A stretch of 64,000 bases of DNA from Bombiscardovia apis (GTDB lineage Bacteria > Actinomycetota > Actinomycetes > Actinomycetales > Bifidobacteriaceae): assembly GCF_033095945.1 (NCBI RefSeq), contig NZ_AP026800.1, forward strand, positions 248,001-312,000, read 5' to 3'. The notes beneath the pieces were generated by a model, which made no database searches, was not told where the DNA came from, and was given only the letters and a program-made list of their open reading frames with translations. Shown here in pieces: positions 45,733-55,309 of this stretch. Positions within the stretch are counted from its first letter, which is position 1, and the number at the start of each line of letters is the position of its first letter. Made by a program: the position numbers and the translations under genes.

Positions 45733-46872
45733 ATGAAAGTTCATACTATTCTTTCCGAAGCATGGCGGGATATTGCTAGCGGTACGAACCGCACTATACT
45801 CTGGCTGCTTACGCTCAGCTTTGTCTCAATGGGCATACTTGGATTGGATTTGGGCACAATTGTAGCGTTGCAAAACCAATCGAAAATGTGGACGACATCA
45901 GGGGCTGCCATCAATCTTGTTCAATCTGAGGGGCAGATTAGCTCAACAAGCTGCATAGCTCTACATCAGACAACGACAGCTTTCGCATCCAAGCAATCTG
46001 CCCAACCGCAGCACCCCGCAATTGCTAGCGACCGTCCAATCGGTAGTTCGGGAGCTCTCAAAGCTGGACCGCTGATTACCTTGTCTGCAATGCCAGCTGC
46101 TCCTCTAGAGAGTTTCAACGTTACTCCTAGCCTAGCTGTGGTTTTGCGTCTTACTCCTTCAGTCGATAACAAGACTGGTGTATGGATATCTAGTCAACTT
46201 GCTGAGACGCTACAGGTGAGAGCAGGCGACATCCTTGCTACTGATTCTGGTCCTATGCATGTGGCAGCTGTTTTTTCTTGGCCTCAAGATAGTCGCGACC
46301 AGCGTATTGCGTACGCTATTTTGAACCCTTCTACTAGCCAAGAGCCTTTTGACGAATGCTGGGCCACTGTCGCTCCGAGCAATACCGCAGCTAGCGATCT
46401 GTTGACGGCCACTGCCATCAGCACACCTGGCACTATGAACCCCCTGCAGATTAAACAAGTTAACAACTCTTTAGGCAGTAGCTTCGACGGATGGGAACAA
46501 TATAGGAAGCGAGCCAGTAAATACTTAACGGTCGCTCTGCCCTTTACTGCCTTGCTCTTAGGTTTCATTTCCGTTCGCACCCGTCGAGTTGAGATAGCAG
46601 ATGACCTTCACTGTGGTATCAAGAAAGGCAGTATATGGGCGATCTTTGCTTTGGAAACATGGGCTTGGAGTCTAGCTGCGCTTGTGTCGTGCGCAGCAGT
46701 ATTGCTTCTAGTAGTGAGGTCGGCAACCAGTCATAATGAAGCTCTGCAACTATTAGCCGTCGAGACCCCCATGCTTGTTGCGGCTCTGATTCTTGCACAA
46801 GTTGGATTGGCTTTGGCGTTACTTCCTATTAAGGCGAATCAGCTCTTCACGTATTTCAAAGAGCGCAGATAA
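45733..46872 (+). CDS. FtsX/MacB-like ABC permease
   Basis: 379 residues: TM1 (TILWLLTLSFVSMGILGL), a ~230-residue extracellular domain, then three TMs (LTVALPFTALLLGFISV, SLAALVSCAAVLLLVV, MLVAALILAQVGLALALLP). This four-TM layout with a large periplasmic-type loop is the MacB type. Start ATG 45733 has an AGAGAG site; an in-frame ATG at 45697 directly after the ATPase stop has none. Last gene of the operon. Confidence 0.82.
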   Translation: MKVHTILSEAWRDIASGTNRTILWLLTLSFVSMGILGLDLGTIVALQNQSKMWTTSGAAINLVQSEGQISSTSCIALHQTTTAFASKQSAQPQHPAIASDRPIGSSGALKAGPLITLSAMPAAPLESFNVTPSLAVVLRLTPSVDNKTGVWISSQLAETLQVRAGDILATDSGPMHVAAVFSWPQDSRDQRIAYAILNPSTSQEPFDECWATVAPSNTAASDLLTATAISTPGTMNPLQIKQVNNSLGSSFDGWEQYRKRASKYLTVALPFTALLLGFISVRTRRVEIADDLHCGIKKGSIWAIFALETWAWSLAALVSCAAVLLLVVRSATSHNEALQLLAVETPMLVAALILAQVGLALALLPIKANQLFTYFKERR

Positions 46873-46955
46873 GGCATGCTCATATCGAAGAGCAGCTGGA
46901 AATAGAGTCAAGCAGTAAACTGGCAGGTCAGCTAGCTCCTGATTTGAATGAGTAT

Positions 46956-46994
46956 GAAAAAGCCCGAAAGCTTGCTGTGCGAAGCTTTCGGGCT
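46956..46994 (-). terminator. Terminator after tRNA-Ser
   Basis: AGCCCGAAAGCTT, 8-base loop, AAGCTTTCGGGCT, perfect 13-bp stem, followed on the minus strand by TTTTC. It also ends the convergent ABC operon. Confidence 0.9.
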
Positions 46995-46996
46995 GC

Positions 46997-47084
46997 TGGC
47001 GGAGAATACGAGATTCGAACTCGTGAGGGCGTAAACCCAACACGCTTTCCAAGCGTGCGCCATAGACCACTAGGCGAATTCTCC
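46997..47084 (-). tRNA. tRNA-Ser (anticodon GGA)
   Basis: Acceptor GGAGAAT pairs with ATTCTCC. The anticodon stem CACGC/GCGTG holds loop TTGGAAA, giving anticodon GGA. A long variable arm (TTGGGTTTACGCCCTCA) is typical of tRNA-Ser, and CCA is encoded at 46997-46999. 88 bases, minus strand. Confidence 0.95.
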
Positions 47085-47215
47085 GAGCGGAAGTCAGGAG
47101 CTAGAAACTAGCAGACTGCTCAACCACAACAACTGATAATAACACAAAGGTCGGATTGAGACTAGGCCTGCGCGTGTACACTTCGCCAGCAGAGGTAGCA
47201 CGCTAGGCGAATCAG

Positions 47216-48643
47216 CTAGAAGAGGGCGATAATTTCGCCTATGTCTTGCACTAACAGTTGGGCGTTGAGGGCGGTAAGTAAGACCACCACTGCCCAAGCG
47301 ATGACGGCTAGCCACTTGGGATTCGCGTATTTACCCATAATCTTCTTAGAGGACGTGAACCACACGAGCGGCACCATCGAAATAGGCAGGGCCACACACA
47401 AGAAGACCTGCGAGTAAACCAAAAGGCTGTCGAGGGCCGATTCTTTGCCGCCAAATATGATGGCACAGGCCAAGACGGGGATAATAGAGATAAGGCGGGT
47501 TACGAGGCGGCGCAACCACAGGGGAATGCGCATGCGAATAAAGCCTTCCATAACGATTTGCCCAGTCAGAGTGCCGGTAATCGTGGAGTTTTGGCCGGAA
47601 GCCAGTAGAGCAACCGCGAAGAGGGTGCTCAATAGTCCGGAAGCTACTGGCCCGGCTATGGACTGGTTTCCTAAAGCGTTGTAGAGGGCAGTGAAGGTGT
47701 CTAGACCCTCGCCGCGGCCGAAGAACATGGCTGCTCCCAAGACGAGTAAGAGACAGTTGACAACGAAAGCTGCGGTCAGTTGAATGTTGGAATCCCAAGT
47801 GGCGAAGCGGACTGCATTAGAGACTTGCTGGTCGTCTGAGCGGTCAACATTGCGCGTTTGCACAATGGACGAGTGCAAATACAAGTTATGGGGCATAACG
47901 GTCGCGCCTACGATGCCGAGGGCCATAGTAAGCTCGCCGTTGCCTAGGATTTGCTTGCTGGGGATGAATCCTTCCATCATGGCGGGCACGTTGGGCTGAG
48001 CTAAAATGACCTCGTAGACAAAGACCAGCATAATAACCAATATGAGTGCGGCGACGATGGCTTCGATGCGGCGGAAGCCCACGTGCGTAAGTAAGAGCAA
48101 GATGAGCACGTCGAGTATGGTGAGCGCCACGCCTACGATAAGGGGAATGCCAAAGAGGAGTTTCAATGCTATGGCACCGCCAATTACTTCGGCAATGTCA
48201 GTGGCCATCACGGCCAGCTCGGTGCAAATCCACAAGGTGAAACTGAGTTTACGGCCCGTGTGTAAGCGAGTTGCCTGGGCCAAGTCGAGACCGGTTACGA
48301 TGCCCAGTTTGGCAGACATGTATTGCAACATCATGGCGATGAGACTGGAGATAAGCACTACTGACATGAGCAGATAGCCGTATTGTGCGCCACCGCCGAT
48401 GGAAGTAATCCAGTTGCCGGGGTCCATGTATCCGACTGCTACTAGGGCTCCGGGGCCAGAAAAGGCAAAGAGATTCTTCCAGAAGTTGCCGCTTTCCTTA
48501 GGCACTGCCACTGTCGAATTAATCTCCTGCAGGGAGAGGCCATTGGCGGTTTGAACCAGCGGGTGGGTTTGGTTGGAAGATTGGCTTGTTTGCGTGTTGC
48601 CTGTGCGTTCAGGCGTTTGCCCACTTCGCGGTGTGCTCGACAT
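47216..48643 (-). CDS. mntH: NRAMP-family manganese/divalent metal transporter
   Basis: 475 residues with eleven or so TMs. Metal-site motif [17 protein letters not shown] near residue 73 and the TM6 motif MPHNLYLHS are both intact, as is the [19 protein letters not shown] consensus transport segment. Imports Mn(II) or Fe(II) with protons. Start ATG 48643 after GAGG. A DtxR/MntR-type regulator lies divergently at 50991, now separated by about 2.3 kb of insertion DNA. Confidence 0.93.
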   Translation of the reverse strand: MSSTPRSGQTPERTGNTQTSQSSNQTHPLVQTANGLSLQEINSTVAVPKESGNFWKNLFAFSGPGALVAVGYMDPGNWITSIGGGAQYGYLLMSVVLISSLIAMMLQYMSAKLGIVTGLDLAQATRLHTGRKLSFTLWICTELAVMATDIAEVIGGAIALKLLFGIPLIVGVALTILDVLILLLLTHVGFRRIEAIVAALILVIMLVFVYEVILAQPNVPAMMEGFIPSKQILGNGELTMALGIVGATVMPHNLYLHSSIVQTRNVDRSDDQQVSNAVRFATWDSNIQLTAAFVVNCLLLVLGAAMFFGRGEGLDTFTALYNALGNQSIAGPVASGLLSTLFAVALLASGQNSTITGTLTGQIVMEGFIRMRIPLWLRRLVTRLISIIPVLACAIIFGGKESALDSLLVYSQVFLCVALPISMVPLVWFTSSKKIMGKYANPKWLAVIAWAVVVLLTALNAQLLVQDIGEIIALF

Positions 48644-48839
48644 GGTGTCCTCGACTTGTTGGAGTCAGTTTTTGCTGCTGAAATTCTTTCCGATAGTGCA
48701 GGAATACGAACTATCAAACAAGAATCTTCGACACCTCGAAGTCTAGCGCCTTCCGTGTTTCATTTCCACATCGAACTTGTGAAGAACATCACCTCTGCTC
48801 GTATTGACAGGGCGGTACTTAAGTGTGACTTGCCTGGTG

Positions 48840-48931
48840 CCCGTCGTCTAAGTACAAGTGCAACACCCTTTCCTGCAATGGTGATTTGTCTAGAAAAACC
48901 AGAAGAAAAAAGGTGTTGCACCATGACCATA
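48840..48931 (+). repeat. Solo left end of an IS30-family element
   Basis: Ninety-two bases almost identical to the left end of the IS at 49778, running from CCCGTCGTCTAAGTACAAGT through the transposase start codon ATGACCATA, then unrelated sequence. A remnant of a second insertion or of a rearrangement, in the same orientation as the longer copy. Confidence 0.85.
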
Positions 48932-49035
48932 CGGCCACACTGGCCGGGTAGCCCCCGTGTCTGTGCGTTTTCCTGCCCCTCACTGCGGAGGGCACCCGAC
49001 GCCGCTTGTCCTCGTTGGCTCTATTCGGGTGAGAT

Positions 49036-49066
49036 AAAGCCAAGAGTGGGTTTAACTCTTCGGTTT
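49036..49066 (-). terminator. Terminator of the DUF6968-like gene
   Basis: On the minus strand AACCGAAGAGT, 6-7 base loop, ACTCTTGGCTT followed by TAT, just past the gene's stop. Confidence 0.6.
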
Positions 49067-49078
49067 CTGCTAGCAACA

Positions 49079-49348
49079 CTAAATATCGGGCAGCATCAAA
49101 TCGTTATTCCCGTCAAAAGTAAATCCACCCTTGGCTACCAGCCAGCTTTTTGCGACACTCAATGCAAGCAGCAGGGACTGTAAACTGTCACAGCCACCGA
49201 TTGTCAGTGACAAGATTTCTTTATCGCCTTGGAGGAGCCCAACCCGTGTTTCCCAAGCGCCATGACCATCCTCGACAGGTTGCTCCGCGAACAGCAAATA
49301 GTCATCACCTTCGCAAGACAAAAGTCGAGTTACAATTGGGTTCGGCAT
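49079..49348 (-). CDS. DUF6968-like small cytosolic protein
   Basis: 89 residues from ATG 49348 (MPNPIVTRLLSCEGDDYLLF), chosen because AAAGGTGG precedes it; an ATG 6 codons upstream has no site. The block GGCDSLQSLLLALSVAKSWL matches the GxDSLQALLLAL core of DUF6968-type proteins, and the end is FDGNNDLMLPDI. Function unknown. It follows the gene for a small secreted protein, and a decayed copy of both lies at 38896-39418. That pairing is compatible with an immunity role, but this is inference. Confidence 0.7.
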   Translation of the reverse strand: MPNPIVTRLLSCEGDDYLLFAEQPVEDGHGAWETRVGLLQGDKEILSLTIGGCDSLQSLLLALSVAKSWLVAKGGFTFDGNNDLMLPDI

Positions 49349-49390
49349 GGACGCACCACCTTTCATGCAGTGATATACTTAACCTACTCC

Positions 49391-49689
49391 GATTCGAGGA
49401 ACGGCTGCTCCTCTTCCATGTTTTGGTCAGGTTCGATCGACCTGGCCGTGGCAAGGCACCTGCCGTAAGTTGATGCTGCGGTTGTCCAACAAATCGTCGC
49501 TGCTCTTCCCCTCAGCCTGCGGCACCGGTTACTTAGAACCTTTTACTCGCGATCGCAAGTTGCCTCACTCTTGGCCATTGTTACCTGAGGTTGAGTGTCC
49601 AACATGGCATTAGAAGCATCGCCATCATACATTCCTGCAGGCGAGGCAAGAGAAATAGACAAAAGTCCTGCGAGCAATACATTGAACAC
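49391..49689 (-). pseudogene. Secreted small protein gene with a premature stop
   Basis: GTG 49689 follows AAGGAG by 7 bases and opens a signal peptide, VFNVLLAGLLSISLASPAG. The mature part (SNAMLDTQPQVTMAKSEATC and DRE) meets TAA at 49543-49545. After the stop the same frame stays open as KVLSNRCRRLRGRAATICW to NMEEEQPFLESE (TAG near 49391), about 98 residues in all. The decayed homologue at 39206-39418 reads Tyr at the stop position, so the TAA looks secondary. A 48-residue truncated product may still be secreted. The longer form carries Cys residues that could form disulphides. Confidence 0.6.
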
Positions 49690-49777
49690 GATAGTTCTCC
49701 TTACTTATGTTTCTTGATACCTACGGCTTTCTGCAAGCGTGACAAATATATCGTATCTGTCACTTTATTTGTGAAGA

Positions 49778-50950
49778 CCCGTCGTCTAAGTACAAGTGCA
49801 ACACCCTTTCCTACAATGGTGATTTGTCTAGAAAAACCAGGAGAAAAAGGTGTTGCACCATGACCATATCGTATTCGCACCTCTCGGCAGAGGAACGCCA
49901 CCTGATCGGGGCGGGCGGCGGCCGGTGACCCCATCCGCCTGATCGCACGCCGGCTGGGTCGTCCGGCCAGCACGGTCAGCCGTGAGATCAAGTACAACAC
50001 GTGGCTGCCCTCCAACCAGGCCGGGGCCTACCGGCCTACCGTCCCCGACGGCTCAAGACCGGGCCGTGGACGGGCCGCTACTACGTGTCCGGCGAGGCCC
50101 AACGCAAGGCCGAGCGGTGCCGGGCCAAGGCACGCAGGCCCCGTCGCCTGGCCTGCGACCGCCTGTGGGACCAGGTCGCCCGGGGATTGAGGGCTGGCTG
50201 GTCGCCGGCGGCCATATCGGGCTGGCTGGCCCTGGCCTTCCTCGACGACCCGGGCATGCGCGTGTGCGCCGAGAGCGTGTACTGGTGGATCTACTCCACC
50301 AAGGCGCGCGCCCGTGAATGGGCCCAGTACCTGGCCCGCGCCCACCGGCGACGCAGGAAGGCCAAGGGACGGCGGGGCAAGGGGCCTGTGATCGCACGGC
50401 GCGCGCCCATCGGCCAACGCCCCGAAAACGTGGACACCCGCGAACAGTTCGGCCATTGGGAGGCCGACAGCGTCATCGGGGCCGGCGCCTGCAACCTGCA
50501 CACCGAGGTGGAACGCAAGACCAGGTTCCTCATCGTGCGCAAGATCGCCGACGAGAGCGCTGCCGCCACCATAGCCGCCCAACTCTCCATCTTTAAAGCC
50601 CTACCCGCCAAGGCCCGCCTGAGCGTGACCTGCGACAACGGCACCGAGTTCGCCCGCCACTTCGAGCTCATCGACGCCCTAGGCATGGACACCTGGTTCG
50701 CCGACCCCTATTCCTCCTGGCAACGCGGGTCCAACGAGAACAGGAACGGCCAACTGCGCCGCCACCTGCCCAAAGGCACCAACCTGGACGGCCTAGACGG
50801 GGGCGAGCTCCATGACATCGTCGATGCCATCAACACACACCCCTGAAGGTCCTGGACTGGAGGACACCCGCCCAGGCCTGGCAGGAAGAGACCCACAACC
50901 TACTACAATCAAACCAACAACCACCGTTGCACTTGTAAATAGACAACGGG
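49778..50950 (+). mobile_element. IS30-family insertion sequence
   Basis: Terminal inverted repeats: CCCGTCGTCTAAGTACAAGT at 49778 and, on the minus strand from 50950, CCCGTTGTCTATTTACAAGT, both followed by GCAAC. Length about 1170 bp with one transposase gene, as usual for IS30. No clear target duplication can be read at the flanks. It is more GC-rich than the neighbouring cassette. Confidence 0.88.
49860..50938 (+). pseudogene. IS30-family transposase, frameshifted
   Basis: ATG 49860 opens HLSAEERHLIG (the IS30 N-terminal HTH), which ends at TGA after 22 codons. A second frame continues IRLIARRLGRPASTVSREIK. A third frame (50001-50846) carries the DDE catalytic core: FGHWEADSV with the first D, VTCDNGTEFA with the second, and WQRGSNENRNGQLRRHLPKG with the E. 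The C-terminus (LKVLDWRTPAQAW) is in yet another frame. Three frameshifts mean no intact enzyme, unless the homopolymers were misread. Confidence 0.85.
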
Positions 50951-50990
50951 GGTGTGCGCCCGTATTACAGTCTTTTGCTAGACTTGCCCT

Positions 50991-51734
50991 ATGACTTTGG
51001 AGGACTTATCTGCAAATTCGCAGGACTATCTCAAAATGATTTGGGACCTGCAGGAGTGGGACCCGCGCCCAGTGCAGCCCTCTGCCCTCGCCAAGAAGGC
51101 GAATGTTAAACTTTCCACCGTTTCTGGCGCTATTACGCGATTGACTGCGGCAGGCTTAGTGGAGCATGAGCCCTACGGCGGCGTGGTGCTCAGTGACTTG
51201 GGCCGGCAATATGCAGTAAAGATGGTGCGCCGGCACCGACTCATTGAAACCTTCCTTGTGCAGACCTTGGGCTACGGCTGGGATGAGGTTCACGACGAAG
51301 CCGAGCGCTTGGAGCATGCAGTCTCCGACGACTTGGTAGAGCGCGTTGATGTGCTCTTAGACCACCCCGATCGCGATCCTCACGGTGATTCGATTCCGCT
51401 GGCAGACGGCTGTCTGCCTTTGAGAGACGATTCGATACCTCTCTCTGAGGCTCCCGATGGTGCTCTGGTAAAGGTTGAACGAGTGAGCGATGAAGACTCC
51501 GAGATGCTGAGATACTTGCAAAGCGAGCGAGTGAGTGTGGGCACTCGCCTCTTGGTGTGTTCCCAATCGCCTTATTCGGAGGCAGTGAGCGTGCGGTTGG
51601 TTAAAGAATTTTCCTGGCCAGTGGATGAAAGTTCTCTCATCAACAAGTCTTCCACTACCTCTTCTGATATGCAAACTTCTCTAATCTTCGGTCCGGTTGT
51701 TGCTTCGCGAATTCGCGTCTGTATCGTGCAGTAG
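50991..51734 (+). CDS. mntR: DtxR/MntR-family metal-dependent repressor
   Basis: 247 residues. The N-terminal winged helix (SANSQDYLKMIWDLQEW, LAKKANVKLSTVSGAITRL) is followed by the dimerisation and metal-binding region RRHRLIETFLVQTLGYGWDE with VHDEAERLEHAVSDDLVERV (H, E, C/E/H ligands of the DtxR type), and a C-terminal SH3-like/FeoA domain (GALVKVERVSDEDSEMLRYL). It lies divergent to mntH and probably controls it by Mn or Fe. The IS30 element ends 40 bases before its ATG, so its promoter region may be altered. Confidence 0.9.
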   Translation: MTLEDLSANSQDYLKMIWDLQEWDPRPVQPSALAKKANVKLSTVSGAITRLTAAGLVEHEPYGGVVLSDLGRQYAVKMVRRHRLIETFLVQTLGYGWDEVHDEAERLEHAVSDDLVERVDVLLDHPDRDPHGDSIPLADGCLPLRDDSIPLSEAPDGALVKVERVSDEDSEMLRYLQSERVSVGTRLLVCSQSPYSEAVSVRLVKEFSWPVDESSLINKSSTTSSDMQTSLIFGPVVASRIRVCIVQ

Positions 51735-51862
51735 AGCGCGTTTATGGAAGTCCTGTAGCACCTATGGCTGGTTTGTGTTCGGATACCTGGTTTTCCAGTA
51801 AGCTGATGCTATTCAAACTCAAATGTTAATTGCTTGCTATCGTAGGGATATGTTGAAATAGA

Positions 51863-53473
51863 ATGACAGTTTTTACTAAGTTTTGTGCGCTCATTACTTC
51901 GGCAGGGCTTATGGCTGCCCCCTCAGCAGTGTCTGGGCTGGCCGGGACACACACTGCTCAAAACTCGCAGTATGGTGTCAGTGCTGCCTTAAATGCCAAT
52001 GAGAGCAGTGTACAAGGAGTGCTTTCGGCTGACCAACTGCCCGATTCCGTGGCCTCCGCCATTCCAGACGATGCCATGCTCGTTTCTCGGGATTTGGTTG
52101 TGGAATCTTCCGGCGCGCTCAAAAATGTTACCACTGGTGAGCAGGTGAGCGATCCCATGATTGTGGGAACCGAGAGCAAGCCTGCCGATCCGCTGGCCAA
52201 AACGCAAGGCAAGTCATTCGTGCCTGTGCCGGTGAGCGAGGTGAAAGGCCAACTCAAGTCGGGCCACGAAAATCAGCCTTCAGCCCGCAGTGCCAGTGCT
52301 ATGTTCAAAGGTCAGCATTTGGGCGACTCAAAACCGGCTCAAGCTCAGACATACGCAGCTGCCTTGGCAAATGGTGAATACGGGGCTCATTGGGGTTCCT
52401 ACAATGGCAGTCAGGCTTTCTTCCAGTCCAACAATGCGCTTTTTGCTCAGCAGGCTAAAGGCGTGGTAGACGTCTCCCAGTGGCAGGGCAGTATTGATTG
52501 GAATACGGCTCGCAATTCTGGCGTTGAAGGTGCCATCATACGCATTGGCTACGGCTGGGGCAATGGTTTCGACACTCAGGCCTTGCGCAACATTAGCGAG
52601 TGCAAGCGCCTAGGCATCCCCTTTGGTATTTACCTCTACTCATACGCTTATGATAGCGATACGGCTGCGCGCGAGGGCAACAGCGTAGTCGATTTGTTGC
52701 GCCGGGCCGGGGTTAATCCCGCAGACTTGAGCTACCCGGTCTACTACGATTTGGAGCCTTGGGCTTGGGCAGGTCATTCGCATCCAACCAGTCCCGCGGT
52801 CTACAATTCGATGGTAAATGCTTGGTATGGTCGTTTGCAGGCCGGCGGCTACGGCAATTTGTCGGTATACTCTTACCCTTATTACCTCAACACTGCTCTC
52901 AATGCCGCAAGTATTCATTCTAAGACTAATTGGGTTGCTTCCTATGGTCCGACTCCGCTCTTTAGCTTCCCCAACAACGCTCGCTGCTGGCAATACACCA
53001 GCACCGGCCGTGTGAACGGCATTTCTGGCGCAGTAGATTTGAATGCTTGCGGTGTAGCTACCGTGCAGGCACCCGGCGAACTGCCCATCTACCGTCTTTA
53101 TAATTCCCATTCCGGTGAGCACTTCCTCACGTCCAACAACGTCGAGTATCGTCAGCTTTCGGCACGAGGTTGGAACGCTGAGGGCGTGGCTTGGGTATCT
53201 CCAGCCGATGGTGCGCCAGTCTACCGTTTGTATTCGCTCAACCAAGGCCAGCATCTGTATACGCTCAATGGTAACGAGTACAACATGCTTACTCAATATA
53301 AGTGGCGGCAAGAAGGTGTCAATTGGCGTTCAGGCGGCGCTGTGCCTATCTACCGCGTGTATAACCCCAACTCCGGCCAGCATTTGTTTACGGTCAATGG
53401 CAATGAGCGCAACAAGCTCGTGTCACTAGGCTGGCGTAACGAGGGTATTGCTTGGTATGGAGCTCACTATTAA
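51863..53473 (+). CDS. Secreted GH25 lysozyme with C-terminal DUF5648-type repeats
   Basis: 536 residues: a signal peptide (SAGLMAAPSAVSGLAG), a ~165-residue linker, the GH25 muramidase domain (about 196-395) with GVVDVSQWQGSIDWN and the acid pair in YYDLEPWA, and three ~45-residue repeats of the type PIYRLYNSHSGEHFLT plus GWNAEGVAW. The repeats probably bind wall glycans. GH25 enzymes cleave the MurNAc-GlcNAc bond. The role may be wall remodelling or attack on other cells. Its end overlaps the convergent membrane gene by four bases. Confidence 0.92.
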   Translation: MTVFTKFCALITSAGLMAAPSAVSGLAGTHTAQNSQYGVSAALNANESSVQGVLSADQLPDSVASAIPDDAMLVSRDLVVESSGALKNVTTGEQVSDPMIVGTESKPADPLAKTQGKSFVPVPVSEVKGQLKSGHENQPSARSASAMFKGQHLGDSKPAQAQTYAAALANGEYGAHWGSYNGSQAFFQSNNALFAQQAKGVVDVSQWQGSIDWNTARNSGVEGAIIRIGYGWGNGFDTQALRNISECKRLGIPFGIYLYSYAYDSDTAAREGNSVVDLLRRAGVNPADLSYPVYYDLEPWAWAGHSHPTSPAVYNSMVNAWYGRLQAGGYGNLSVYSYPYYLNTALNAASIHSKTNWVASYGPTPLFSFPNNARCWQYTSTGRVNGISGAVDLNACGVATVQAPGELPIYRLYNSHSGEHFLTSNNVEYRQLSARGWNAEGVAWVSPADGAPVYRLYSLNQGQHLYTLNGNEYNMLTQYKWRQEGVNWRSGGAVPIYRVYNPNSGQHLFTVNGNERNKLVSLGWRNEGIAWYGAHY

Positions 53474-55305
53474 AGCTGGCGGATAACCCTAGGCAAGGTT
53501 AAATTCGTTCTGGCCTTGTGCGAAGGCTGCCCGCGGTGGGGAGCTCTACGATGTTGGGCCCGGGAGTTGAGTGTTTCGGCTTGTTGCAGAGAGACGAGGC
53601 TGCCGAGGCTCAGCAGCAGGGCCACGCCTATTAAGGGCGTAATAGAGCCAACAGTGAAGAAAAACTGGTAGTAGGCTGTGCGCGTATATTCAATAAACCA
53701 AGCCACAGAGAACGCATATACGAATGCGTACAGCACTAAGCATAAGCTCAAACCGGTGGCTGCTAGCCCAACATTCCAATGTTTATACCACAGCTGTTTA
53801 GCGCCCAACACTAAGGTTAGCGCAAATGCTAAGCAGGCTGCAAGGTTTGCAATTCGATAGATAACAACAATTACCTGCACTATGGCTCTCGCCTGTTCCA
53901 TATTCAGCCAAGGCAAGACTTGGGGGTTGGGATTGTGAATGTCGATGTTGAGCTGCCGCAAACCTATTCGATTAGGAATGGCGTGTTTACCTATATTGGT
54001 GGTATTGCGATTGTGGGGTAATTCGTAATAACGGGCAAGAGTCAGGGTGTCGCCCATCATATCGAAACTTGGCCCAAAAAGATCGCCGATTTGAGCAGGC
54101 GTTCGGGCAGGCAGTGAGCTAGAGAGTGCTATCTTATTTGTGTGCTTCAAATCACCATTGTGAAAAGCAGCATCAATTTCTTGGTTGACTGACCGGAAGA
54201 AGTCTTGGATTTGAGGCTCATGATCCATACCTATCGAATTGTCGATGGCCGCAATCATCTGCCAAGTGAGGAAATCGCCCTCTAAAGGGTGAATGTGGAT
54301 GTCGGGCGCTGCGAAGTCTTTATGCTGCACATAATCCATAATTTCAGGCTTGGACTGCAAAGTTGGCGAGACTCGTTCCACTGCGTCTAAGGAGTCTGCT
54401 GGAGCCCAAATGTAAGGTGTTTGGTGGTCGCTCTTGACCTGGTAAACCCTCGAGACGAATCCGGCGACTTGGCCTTGAGTTCGAGTATTGAGTAATGCTA
54501 TACCAAAGTTACGCTTATTGTAGGTTGTGACGGCTTTTACCGTGACGGCTGCACTAAGGAGTGGGAGTAAACAGATAGATAGTGCTATGCCTCTGTACAT
54601 CCAACTACCATGCATTCGCAAGATTTGGATAAGTTTGACTATTACTACAAACACAAACATGGGCAGCAGCCATACAGAGTCTTCTTTAAGGTCGTAGATA
54701 AAGGCGAAAACCGCGCCTAACAGGCAGTAAAACAATACCTGACCAGCCACCCAAGTGCCTACGATGAAAGGGCGGAACTTACCACTTTGGGGCAGTGGTG
54801 TACTGGTGAGGTAGAGGACGAGCAGAGCTAACAAGATAAAAAGGGATGGCACAATGAGCGAATTGCGGTAGATGCGTGTGCCCAGCCAGTTCTCAAAAGC
54901 CAAGGGGTTGTACAAGATATAGCAGTAGGAAACCACAGCCAGCCAAGTGATATGGAAAAAGCGATAGAGTGCGAAGGCAGTGCATAAGGCTGCTAAAAGC
55001 CAAACCCCAAAATATACGAGATCAATATTGATATGACTCCAAGATACGAATCGTAAAAAGAAGCCGTAAGCTTGATTCTTTGCGAGTTTGTAGTAATCGT
55101 GGCTGTGTGGGTATTCCGGTAGTGAGTAGCTCATCAGGAGGGCATCGTCTGCGCGCTGCGTGTAGGCGTACCACATGTGCAAGGTGAGCGATAGAGCCAA
55201 TCGCCCGAAGGTGAGTAGCGTGAGCAAGACAGCTAATATGCACTGGCTGGGCATAGGTAAACGGCTTTGCCCAGGGCGTGTCTGCTTTCCACTCTCAGTG
55301 CTCAT
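53470..55305 (-). CDS. Large polytopic membrane protein (glycan-related, family unclear)
   Basis: 611 residues with about ten TM helices and one large extracellular loop (about 270-460), including SPTLQSKPEIMDYV. The topology resembles membrane glycosyltransferases or polymerases of wall polysaccharide loci. Second gene of a two-gene operon, 4 bases after the DUF2142-like gene. No catalytic motif recognised. Confidence 0.6.
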   Translation of the reverse strand: MSTESGKQTRPGQSRLPMPSQCILAVLLTLLTFGRLALSLTLHMWYAYTQRADDALLMSYSLPEYPHSHDYYKLAKNQAYGFFLRFVSWSHINIDLVYFGVWLLAALCTAFALYRFFHITWLAVVSYCYILYNPLAFENWLGTRIYRNSLIVPSLFILLALLVLYLTSTPLPQSGKFRPFIVGTWVAGQVLFYCLLGAVFAFIYDLKEDSVWLLPMFVFVVIVKLIQILRMHGSWMYRGIALSICLLPLLSAAVTVKAVTTYNKRNFGIALLNTRTQGQVAGFVSRVYQVKSDHQTPYIWAPADSLDAVERVSPTLQSKPEIMDYVQHKDFAAPDIHIHPLEGDFLTWQMIAAIDNSIGMDHEPQIQDFFRSVNQEIDAAFHNGDLKHTNKIALSSSLPARTPAQIGDLFGPSFDMMGDTLTLARYYELPHNRNTTNIGKHAIPNRIGLRQLNIDIHNPNPQVLPWLNMEQARAIVQVIVVIYRIANLAACLAFALTLVLGAKQLWYKHWNVGLAATGLSLCLVLYAFVYAFSVAWFIEYTRTAYYQFFFTVGSITPLIGVALLLSLGSLVSLQQAETLNSRAQHRRAPHRGQPSHKARTNLTLPRVIRQL

Positions 55306-55309
55306 ATAT

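Noticed and set aside
46819..47070. Frame with LGLRPHEFESRI on the minus strand
   Set aside because: It is the tRNA-Ser sequence read as protein.
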